Origin: a virus
DNA length: 22,332 nt
Reading direction: 5' to 3' (one strand)
IMG/VR virus record: IMGVR_UViG_3300009104_000131
Location: 1 to 22,332 of that record
Positions 5,934 to 11,774 of the stretch are shown piece after piece (position 1 is the first letter of the stretch; every line of letters starts with the position of its first letter). Made by a program: the position numbers and the translations under genes. Below the pieces are notes generated by a model. It made no database searches. It was not told where the DNA came from and saw only the letters and a program-made list of their open reading frames with translations.

Positions 5934-5994
5934 TAGGGTATATGACTAGCAGTGTCTAGCTAAGTTTCTATGTCTTACTAGCCATTATACCCTA
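5934..5994 (-). ncRNA. Structured element E5 (closed-stem)
   Basis: A 61-base segment is closed by a 9-bp perfect inverted repeat (TAGGGTATA at 5934-5942, TATACCCTA at 5986-5994). Inside is a second stem, TAGTAAG with CTTAGCTA carrying one bulged base. On the minus strand the closing stem contains TATAAT (5989 to 5984), so a promoter -10 box is an alternative reading, although no -35 box is visible. The pairs show no wobble bias, so the strand is taken from the flanking genes. Confidence 0.4.
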
Positions 5995-6001
5995 GAAGTA
6001 A

Positions 6002-6093
6002 ACAAGTAATGTGACCGATTACCCTAATAATAGGAGTTGTCTGCTTAACAGCCTGAGGCGTACACGGCTAACACACACTACTTGATTACTTGT
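6002..6093 (-). ncRNA. Structured element E4 (closed-stem)
   Basis: A 92-base segment is closed by a 9-bp perfect inverted repeat (ACAAGTAAT at 6002-6010, ATTACTTGT at 6085-6093). Inside on the minus strand are AGCC/GGCT and CCTA/TAGG hairpins. It lies 7 bases from E5 and 4 bases from the hairpin at 6098-6122, so the gap is almost wholly paired. The role is unknown. Confidence 0.4.
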
Positions 6094-6097
6094 GACA

Positions 6098-6122
6098 AGA
6101 TTTCACCTTTTTTTGGAAATCT
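6098..6122 (-). repeat. Hairpin AGATTTC/GAAATCT
   Basis: A 7-bp perfect inverted repeat with an 11-base loop that contains a run of seven identical bases (A on the minus strand). It shares bases with the T-rich tail of the adjacent GCCCAC hairpin, so the two could be alternative states of one attenuator. That is inference. Confidence 0.4.
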
Positions 6123-6124
6123 AA

Positions 6125-6140
6125 GCCCACTAATGTGGGC
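6125..6140 (-). terminator. Possible terminator or attenuator after the 65-aa gene
   Basis: GCCCAC TAAT GTGGGC is a perfect 6-bp, 4-base-loop hairpin. It starts 5 bases after the stop codon of the minus-strand gene 6146-6343. On the minus strand it is followed by TTAGATTT, a weak U-rich tail, so termination may be partial. The plus-strand side lacks any U-run. Confidence 0.5.
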
Positions 6141-6145
6141 ACATA

Positions 6146-6343
6146 CTACCCTGTAAAGGCAGTACGTTTGGTGTTCAATGCATCTGCTTCAGCAATCATC
6201 TTCTTCACATCTGATTCAGGGAAGACTAACTCTGCTTTGTTACTACCAAAGTTGACTATCACCTCACCTGGTAATGCACTAACAGTTGAACATTCTACAG
6301 TACAAAGAACTTTACGACCGTTGATTTCCAATAAGATTTTCAT
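6146..6343 (-). CDS. Hypothetical phage protein, 65 aa
   Basis: First gene of the leftward arm. A short alpha/beta protein: MKILLEINGRKVLCTVECS, then strands with GEVIVNFG, then a helix (ESDVKKMIAEADAL). I do not recognise the family. The SD AAAGGGG lies 6-12 bases before the ATG at 6343 and may be partly held in a small hairpin (CCTT-AGA-AAGG). A hairpin follows its stop directly, so it may be transcribed at a higher level than the rest of the arm. A plus-strand frame covering the same bases (6135-6434) has no SD and is judged a shadow. Confidence 0.65.
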   Translation of the reverse strand: MKILLEINGRKVLCTVECSTVSALPGEVIVNFGSNKAELVFPESDVKKMIAEADALNTKRTAFTG

Positions 6344-6478
6344 AAGTTACCCCTTTCTAAGGTATTACGATTCCAAGTTAAAAGTGGAATTCCATATCCC
6401 ACTCACTACCCATATGGGGGGTGAATATGTCTAAGCATCAAAATGACACAACTTTTTTAGGTAAACATAAAATAAGAC

Positions 6479-6506
6479 TTGACATGCATAGTAAATTTGC
6501 TATATT
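6479..6506 (+). promoter_or_regulatory. Sigma70-like promoter for the rightward arm
   Basis: A perfect -35 box TTGACA (6479-6484) is followed after 16 bases by TATATT (6501-6506). A further TATAAT at 6518-6523 sits in a strongly AT-rich run. The first rightward gene begins at 6546. The 6344-6545 region is the strand switch, so promoters of both arms are expected here; I see no equally good leftward one. Confidence 0.65.
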
Positions 6507-6545
6507 TTTCTTATATATATAATACTATTAATTAATATATACACA

Positions 6546-6806
6546 ATGACATTTGAGGAATTCACAGGGAAACTAGCACTAATACAGGCTGAAGAATACT
6601 TATCAGTAGAAGATACTCTTTCTTTAAAAAGAGACATAGTGGGTACTAAAAAATTATGGGATTGTACTAGTAAAGAATTAGACGATATAATGAATCAATA
6701 CAGGAAAGTATATAAAAGCAATAAATATCGTCAAAATAATGTATATTATAAGTCAAAATATGTCAAGTCAAAGAATAAGTACGGTCATAGAAAAGACTGG
6801 GATTGA
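6546..6806 (+). CDS. Hypothetical phage protein, 86 aa
   Basis: First rightward gene, unrecognised. The N-terminal half is acidic and helical (MTFEEFTGKLALIQAEEYLSVEDTLSLKRD). The C-terminal 35 residues are strongly basic and Tyr-rich (KVYKSNKYRQNNVYYKSKY), suggesting nucleic-acid contact. No SD precedes the ATG, and the promoter lies close by, so a short-leader or poorly initiated message is likely. It overlaps the next gene by up to 68 bases in another frame. Confidence 0.52.
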   Translation: MTFEEFTGKLALIQAEEYLSVEDTLSLKRDIVGTKKLWDCTSKELDDIMNQYRKVYKSNKYRQNNVYYKSKYVKSKNKYGHRKDWD

Positions 6807-6948
6807 ACCAGTCCCGATAGAAATAGATGGGGATGTATATGATGTTCATCCCAAAGTTTTAGAGCTAATAGAAAGCCTTTCTTTGCAAGTTAAAGAGATA
6901 ATGGAGTTAAAATTCCCAGATTTAATTAATGATAACGAAAAAAATTAA
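6739..6948 (+). CDS. Hypothetical phage protein upstream of TerS, 69 aa (or 62 aa)
   Basis: The core EIDGDVYDVHPKVLELIESL followed by a helix resembles small proteins often found just before phage small terminase genes; no function is known. Two in-frame starts are possible: 6739, or 6760 with less overlap into the previous gene. Neither has a clear SD. The C-terminus overlaps the TerS start by 20 bases. Confidence 0.58.
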   Translation: MYIISQNMSSQRISTVIEKTGIEPVPIEIDGDVYDVHPKVLELIESLSLQVKEIMELKFPDLINDNEKN

Positions 6949-7705
6949 AAAAATAGAACATCGTGTTTATGACGATATTGAGGAGTTTAAAGAAGACAAT
7001 CCGAATACAACTGTAAAAACAAATTGGAGAAAAGGAGAAGAAGGAGAGTGGGTCGTTGCAGATGATTTAGGTGTTGTCCAGATTTTAAAAAAGGCGCAAC
7101 TTAATCATCCGAATGATACTAAAAATTATAAGAATGCTAATGGATACATTCGTACTGTTGTGGGTACTTTCATTATCAAAGATAATACATTTATGGATAC
7201 GGATTTCTCAAAGCATCCAAATAGATATACCTTCAGCACCTCTCTTAAGAATACAAATGCTAATATTAAGAACAGAAAAAACACTACAAAAAAAGAAAGG
7301 GCTTTTTCGGCAAATATTGTATCTGGTATTGGCGTGGTTAAATCTTATATGGATGCATTTGAAGAGAATAATCACAATAAAGCAAGGAGAAAAGGACTAA
7401 TGCTATTAAAACAAGATAGAGTAATTGAAGAAGTTGAAAAAGGAGCTTTAGATGTTGCCAAAAAACTAGGTATAGACCACAATTATATTTTAAAAAATTT
7501 GAAATGTCTTTGCGATAACTCAGAAGACGAGAACATAAGACTACAGTCAGTAAAAGAACTGGGGAAGATAGTTGGAACTATAGGTGGTACGACTATAAAA
7601 CAAAGAGAAATGGGAGTGTTTGGAATGTTTGAGGGATTTAGTCCAGATGCTATTGACTCCGCTAAAAGAGAAGTAATTCCAGAAAAAACAACGGAAGGAA
7701 AATAA
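6929..7705 (+). CDS. Terminase small subunit (TerS)
   Basis: This 258-aa protein is the probable DNA-recognition subunit of the packaging motor. Residues 1-145 hold an alpha/beta domain (segments GEWVVADDLGVVQILK and YIRTVVGTFI) that I associate with long TerS proteins of uncultured phages. Residues about 151-215 carry the helical region with a helix-turn-helix-like core (LDVAKKLGIDHNYILKNLK) followed by ENIRLQSVKELGKIVGTIGG, the usual pattern of Terminase_2-type small subunits (ALELLGKHLG). The identification also rests on its place two genes before TerL. The ATG at 6929 overlaps the previous gene. It is longer than a typical TerS (150-180 aa) because of the extra N-terminal domain. Confidence 0.78.
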   Translation: MITKKIKKIEHRVYDDIEEFKEDNPNTTVKTNWRKGEEGEWVVADDLGVVQILKKAQLNHPNDTKNYKNANGYIRTVVGTFIIKDNTFMDTDFSKHPNRYTFSTSLKNTNANIKNRKNTTKKERAFSANIVSGIGVVKSYMDAFEENNHNKARRKGLMLLKQDRVIEEVEKGALDVAKKLGIDHNYILKNLKCLCDNSEDENIRLQSVKELGKIVGTIGGTTIKQREMGVFGMFEGFSPDAIDSAKREVIPEKTTEGK

Positions 7706-7708
7706 CAT

Positions 7709-8593
7709 ATGATTTGTCCACGATGCTCAAGCCTGCAAGTCAAAAAAGATGGAAAAAAGACAAGAACTTCAGGTAAAAGAGTACAAGAGTTTAGATGTAA
7801 TAGCTGTAAAAAGTATTTCTCTCTACCAATAGAGACTGAAATAAAAGATGGCTTAAAAATGGTTGAGCCAGGTCAAGTCTTTGAATATAAGTCAGATAAA
7901 GTAGTTAGGGTTCATGGGATAACAGATGTTCACGTTGGGGCTCATGAATTTGATTTAAATAAATTCCAAGAAGCTATAAAAACTATATACGAAGATGACA
8001 ATGCTGTTTGGTTTGGTAATGGCGATTTGCTAGAGTTAATACCCCCAAATTATAAAATATCACAAAGAGGACAAGAAATACCCCCAGATGAGCAGTATCT
8101 TACTTTCTTAGATTTAATAAGACCTATTCAAGATAAATGCCTCTTTATAAGAGGAGGAAACCACGATTATCTTAGAAGTTTTAATATTCTTGATATGGAT
8201 GTGTGTAAACTTCTTGCAAATGAAATGAATGTTCCTTACTATTTAATGCCAGGCTATTCCAAGATTAATATAGACGGACAACAATGGAATCTTGTTAGTG
8301 GTCATGGTAAAGGAGGCGGAAAAAACGGAGACCTAGAACTAGAAAAGATGGCTCAAGTTTATTCACAAGGAGATGTTTTCTTCTTGGGACATAATCATCA
8401 ATTATATGCAAAGCCAATAGACTCTTTAAGGATAGACGGAGAAGAAGAAGCTTTACATAGGAGATGGTATGTTAGGGGAGGGAGTTTCTTGAGGTACGCT
8501 GAATATGCACGATATAGTTTTTATCCAGTTGTAAGAACTGGTTGGGTAACAATGGAATTTAAAAAGAATGAGATAAACTGTTGGACTAATTAA
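7709..8593 (+). CDS. Zinc-ribbon/calcineurin-like metallophosphoesterase fusion
   Basis: A 294-aa two-domain protein. Residues 3-33 form a zinc ribbon (C3-x2-C6 and C30-x2-C33, with the RCNSCKKYF ending typical of transposase or InsA-like ribbons). Residues about 66-235 contain a full metallophosphoesterase set: D73-x-H75 (TDVH), G-D106-x-x-E (NGDLLE), G-N151-H152-D, H199 (SGHG) and GH228-x-H230. All metal-binding positions are present, so it should be an active phosphodiesterase or nuclease using two metals. It lies between TerS and TerL, with SD GGAAGGA before the ATG, so a role in packaging or DNA-end processing is likely; the substrate is unknown. Its stop overlaps the next ATG as TAATG. 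Confidence 0.85.
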   Translation: MICPRCSSLQVKKDGKKTRTSGKRVQEFRCNSCKKYFSLPIETEIKDGLKMVEPGQVFEYKSDKVVRVHGITDVHVGAHEFDLNKFQEAIKTIYEDDNAVWFGNGDLLELIPPNYKISQRGQEIPPDEQYLTFLDLIRPIQDKCLFIRGGNHDYLRSFNILDMDVCKLLANEMNVPYYLMPGYSKINIDGQQWNLVSGHGKGGGKNGDLELEKMAQVYSQGDVFFLGHNHQLYAKPIDSLRIDGEEEALHRRWYVRGGSFLRYAEYARYSFYPVVRTGWVTMEFKKNEINCWTN

Positions 8594-8802
8594 TGCAAGG
8601 CAATGTATATAAAATAAGAAAACCTATAAATCAAGATATGTCACTAGGAGAATCAATAAAGAAAATGAAATCTTTAGCAAATGGTATAGATGAATATCAT
8701 ATTATAAACCCAACATCTAATGTAGTATTTAGATTAACGGATATAGTAAAGATAATAAAAAATATAGAGACACCTGAACTTATTGGAGAAAGTACAGATT
8801 AG
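8593..8802 (+). CDS. Hypothetical phage protein between metallophosphoesterase and TerL, 69 aa
   Basis: Unrecognised. The sequence MQGNVYKIRKPINQDMSLGESIKKMKSLANGIDEYHIINP has a short beta-helix-beta feel. It ends in a helix (DIVKIIKNI). The TAATG overlap with the preceding gene and the overlap of its C-terminus with the TerL start put it in a tightly coupled packaging operon. No motif suggests a function. Confidence 0.65.
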   Translation: MQGNVYKIRKPINQDMSLGESIKKMKSLANGIDEYHIINPTSNVVFRLTDIVKIIKNIETPELIGESTD

Positions 8803-10375
8803 TTTTAATATCAATACACAAGATGTATCTAAAGCTGAAGAAGTATTACAATTAGCTCGTAATGACCTTATCGCTTTTGGAAAACTTTTTCTTCCAGATG
8901 ATTTTATGCGTAGTGAGACACCCCCATTTCATTATGAGATGGCTGATGCAATAGATGATAAAAACTGTAAACAGTTAGCTATCATTCTCCCAAGAGGACA
9001 TGGGAAAACGGTATTGACAAAATGTTCAATTATTAAAGACTTTTGTTTTACGCCAAAAGATGATATGCACTTCTATGCATGGGTGTCCGCTACCCAGAAA
9101 TTGTCAACTGGAAATATGGATTATATTAAATACCATTTTGAATTTAATGAAAAGATAAAATATTATTTTGGAAACTTAAAGGGAAAGAAATGGACTGAGG
9201 AAGACGTTGAATTAAAAAATGGGTGTAAACTTATATCTAAAAGTAATGTGGCTGGTATTCGTGGTGGAGCAAAGTTGCATAAAAGATATGACCTTATTAT
9301 ATTAGACGACTTTGAGCATGAACAAAATACAATTACAGCCGAAGCAAGAGCTAAAAACTCAAATTTGGTCACTGCTGTTGTTTATCCCGCGCTTGAGCCT
9401 CATACTGGTCGGCTGCGTGTTAATGGTACTCCCGTTCACTATGATTCCTTTATTAATAATCTTATCATTAATCACGCAAGGAGTCAAAAAAATCAAAAAG
9501 ATTTTGCATGGAAAGTAATTACTTATAAAGCAATCCTACCTGATGGTTCTCCTTTATGGGACAGTTGGTTTCCTGCTAAAAAGCTACAAGAGAAAAAGAA
9601 ATTTTATCAAGATTCAGGCACCCCATCCAAGTTTTATCAAGAATATATGATGGAAGTCCAATCGGAAGAAGACTCCGTTTGGAAACGTAGCGATATAAGA
9701 TACTGGAGTGGTCATTATGAGTATGACGAAGATAATGACGTTAATTATCTCTATGTCAATGGAGATAAGATTCCAGTTAATACTTTTTTAGGATGTGACC
9801 CAGCTACAGATATTGATACTAAAGAATCTGACTATTCTGTTATAATGGTTATAGCAGTAGACATGGAGAGTAATGTTTATGTAATCCATTATGAAAGACA
9901 TAAGTCTATTCCTACTATTGGGTCTAAGTCTTTAACAGACGGAGAGATTATTGGCAAAAAAGGAGTAGTTGATTATATAATGGAACTTCACCAACAATAC
10001 CATTGTTTATCAAGTACAGTTGAAGATGTAGCTATGAATAGGTCAATTTTTCAAGCATTAAACGAAGAAAGAAGGAGATTAAATAAGTTTGGTATATCTG
10101 TGATACCTCAAAAGCCAGGAGGTCAACAGAAAAGAAATAGAATTTATAGCGGATTAACTGGAAGATTTAGTATGGGATTGGTTCATTTAAAGGAAAATAT
10201 GTTTGATTTAATTAACGAAATCCTTACTTTTGGACCTAGAATGGCGCATGATGACACAATTGAGACACTTTATTATGCAACTTTGCATTCATTCCCGCCT
10301 AAATATGCGCGGGACAAAGACAAGAAAAGGTGGTTTAAACCAAAAAGGAAAGCTAAAAGCTGGGTAGTAGCATGA
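8783..10375 (+). CDS. Terminase large subunit (TerL), ATPase-nuclease
   Basis: This 530-aa packaging motor has a complete ATPase: Walker A PRGHGKT (residues 70-76), Walker B LIILDDFE (171-178) and coupling motif NGTP (214-217). The C-terminal RNase H-like nuclease has acidic residues D339 (LGCDPATD), E414 (TVEDVA) and D490/D491 (MAHDDTIE). Domain order and length are normal for TerL. The reported start is TTG at 8783, without a well-spaced SD. An ATT at 8798 sits 7 bases after GGAGAA and overlaps the upstream TAG as ATTAG, so the true start may be a rare ATT (5 residues shorter). It overlaps the next gene by ATGA. Confidence 0.93.
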   Translation: MEKVQISFNINTQDVSKAEEVLQLARNDLIAFGKLFLPDDFMRSETPPFHYEMADAIDDKNCKQLAIILPRGHGKTVLTKCSIIKDFCFTPKDDMHFYAWVSATQKLSTGNMDYIKYHFEFNEKIKYYFGNLKGKKWTEEDVELKNGCKLISKSNVAGIRGGAKLHKRYDLIILDDFEHEQNTITAEARAKNSNLVTAVVYPALEPHTGRLRVNGTPVHYDSFINNLIINHARSQKNQKDFAWKVITYKAILPDGSPLWDSWFPAKKLQEKKKFYQDSGTPSKFYQEYMMEVQSEEDSVWKRSDIRYWSGHYEYDEDNDVNYLYVNGDKIPVNTFLGCDPATDIDTKESDYSVIMVIAVDMESNVYVIHYERHKSIPTIGSKSLTDGEIIGKKGVVDYIMELHQQYHCLSSTVEDVAMNRSIFQALNEERRRLNKFGISVIPQKPGGQQKRNRIYSGLTGRFSMGLVHLKENMFDLINEILTFGPRMAHDDTIETLYYATLHSFPPKYARDKDKKRWFKPKRKAKSWVVA

Positions 10376-10986
10376 TTGATGAGAGAAAACAAGAAGAACA
10401 AGTACAAGATAGTACTGGAGGAATATGGAGCAAGATGCTAGAATGGACTGGATGGGCAGATGCTCTTCAAGATGAAAAAGAAAGAATGCAGATGAAGATG
10501 AGGCTTGACGACGCTAAAGAGTGGATAAATATGCCATACAAGCAAAGAATGGAAATGGTATATGAAAAAGGTGGAAAGCATGGGGAGAATCTTAGTTCAA
10601 GTGAAGTTGTAGACCCAAATTCTTTAAGATGGTTTATATACAATCTTGATGGTAATGATAAAAAAGAGGTTAGGATTTTACAAGAAAAATTAAATGAATT
10701 CTTTGATGAGCATGGGTGGAAATTAGAATCAATTCCCACTGATGGAGATTTGGGAAACAGAACTATTAGCCGTATGCAATATTTTATGAACCAATATGAT
10801 AAGCATTACAATACTGAGATGGACACTAAGGAATCTATTAGAGCAGCAGAAGAATTAATCTTCTATCGCAATGACCCATTTACAGAAGAATCTGACACGA
10901 TGAGAATAAAAGAAAATTTGCAAAACATGAGACCTAATAAAGAGGTAGAAGATATTTTAAAAAATTTAAACATGATAAAACAATAA
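10372..10986 (+). CDS. Structural or lysis-associated protein with peptidoglycan-binding-like segment, 204 aa
   Basis: Residues about 98-141 resemble a PG_binding_1 motif: VRILQEKLNEFF, then DGDLGNRTISRMQYFMNQY (LQxxL...DGxxGxxTxxAxxxF). The flanks are helical and charged: an N-terminal amphipathic segment with WSKMLEWTGWADAL, and a C-terminal helical tail. It could be a virion protein that touches the cell wall, working with the lysozyme-like protein encoded two genes later, or a head-associated protein in which the fold is reused. The ATG overlaps the TerL stop (ATGA), and its own stop overlaps the following ATG as TAATG. Confidence 0.65.
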   Translation: MIDERKQEEQVQDSTGGIWSKMLEWTGWADALQDEKERMQMKMRLDDAKEWINMPYKQRMEMVYEKGGKHGENLSSSEVVDPNSLRWFIYNLDGNDKKEVRILQEKLNEFFDEHGWKLESIPTDGDLGNRTISRMQYFMNQYDKHYNTEMDTKESIRAAEELIFYRNDPFTEESDTMRIKENLQNMRPNKEVEDILKNLNMIKQ

Positions 10987-11183
10987 TGAGTGATATAAAA
11001 ACTGACTTTACACACAAACCTGATGACGCTTCTCTAGAGAACAGAGGGGAAATGGGCTCACCTTCTTTTGGAGGTGGAAAAACTAAATCTGTATGGCAAG
11101 GATTTGTTGATGCATCAGGATTTAAAAAACGCCATGCAAAAATGATGGTGAAACGAGACAGGAGAAAAAATGGTAAGTATTAA
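10986..11183 (+). CDS. Hypothetical phage protein, 65 aa
   Basis: Unrecognised. The N-terminus is polar and disordered-looking (DFTHKPDDASLENRGEMGSPSFGGGK), and the C-terminus is basic (FKKRHAKMMVKRDRRKNGKY). The TAATG start overlap and the overlap with the following gene keep it in the operon. The design (flexible acidic arm plus basic tail) is common in small head-associated proteins, but that is only a resemblance. Confidence 0.62.
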   Translation: MSDIKTDFTHKPDDASLENRGEMGSPSFGGGKTKSVWQGFVDASGFKKRHAKMMVKRDRRKNGKY

Positions 11184-11658
11184 GCAAATGAAGTCTCTTA
11201 TATCAAGTGTATGCGAAGATATGGGAAAGAAATTTTCATCTGAAGATGCTGTTAATCTTGTATTGGCTACTGGAATTGTTGAGAGCAGATATGAATATGT
11301 CAGACAAATGGGAGACGGTCCCGCGAGAAGTTTCTGGCAAGTAGAAGCCGCGACCGCTGTAGATAACCTTGCTCACTATCTTAAGCATCGCCCTGATTTA
11401 ATGAAAAAGTGTGCAAAAGCTAGTATGGTAGATGTTAAGCATTGGCAGAGCTTTGAAGAAGACTTGTGGGAAGAAATCCTTGAAAAAAATATAGCCGCTG
11501 GAATTGTTCATTGTAGATTGAAATATTGGAGAGTTCCAAAGAAAATGCCAAATAGTGTTGAGGGAAAAGCAGATTACTGGAAGAAATACTACAACACAGA
11601 GGGAGGAGCAGGCGACCCTGAACATTTTGTAGAAGTTTATCAAAAGTATTTACGATAA
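11170..11658 (+). CDS. Lysozyme/transglycosylase-like phage protein, 162 aa
   Basis: I recognise the layout of a family found next to portal genes in many phages: an early ATGIVESRY with a candidate catalytic Glu38, then QMGDGPARSFWQVEAAT, and a C-terminal AAGIVHCRLKYWRVPKKMP followed by YWKKYYNT. The spacing of the Glu, the GPA(R/L)SFWQ(V/M)E element and the helices fits a goose-type lysozyme or lytic transglycosylase fold. It may cut peptidoglycan locally at DNA entry, as a virion enzyme. Catalysis cannot be proven by eye. The start ATG has SD AGGAGA nearby, and its stop overlaps the next ATG as TAATG. Confidence 0.68.
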   Translation: MVSIKQMKSLISSVCEDMGKKFSSEDAVNLVLATGIVESRYEYVRQMGDGPARSFWQVEAATAVDNLAHYLKHRPDLMKKCAKASMVDVKHWQSFEEDLWEEILEKNIAAGIVHCRLKYWRVPKKMPNSVEGKADYWKKYYNTEGGAGDPEHFVEVYQKYLR

Positions 11659-11774
11659 TGCCTAACAAAGCAGCTAAGCAGAGAAAGAGAACGAGGCGTA
11701 AGCTGAATATGGAAAATAAAAAAATTAAAAGATTAAAAAGGGAAAAAAGAAAATATGGCAAGGCGAACCAATAA
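11658..11774 (+). CDS. Very small basic protein, 38 aa
   Basis: This short frame reads MPNKAAKQRKRTRRKLNMEN, then KKIKRLKREKRK and a short tail. Eighteen of 38 residues are Lys or Arg, so it must bind nucleic acid or an acidic surface if made. It starts with a TAATG overlap on the lysozyme-like gene and ends 20 bases inside the portal gene, so it is translationally coupled on both sides. Small basic proteins of this type commonly lie just before phage portal genes. The coupling and conserved style support reality, but length makes it uncertain. Confidence 0.6.
   Translation: MPNKAAKQRKRTRRKLNMENKKIKRLKREKRKYGKANQ

Noticed and set aside
6135-6434. Plus-strand reading frame of 99 aa at the strand switch
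   Set aside because: No SD and no family resemblance; it is the complement of the minus-strand 65-aa gene, which has a good SD.
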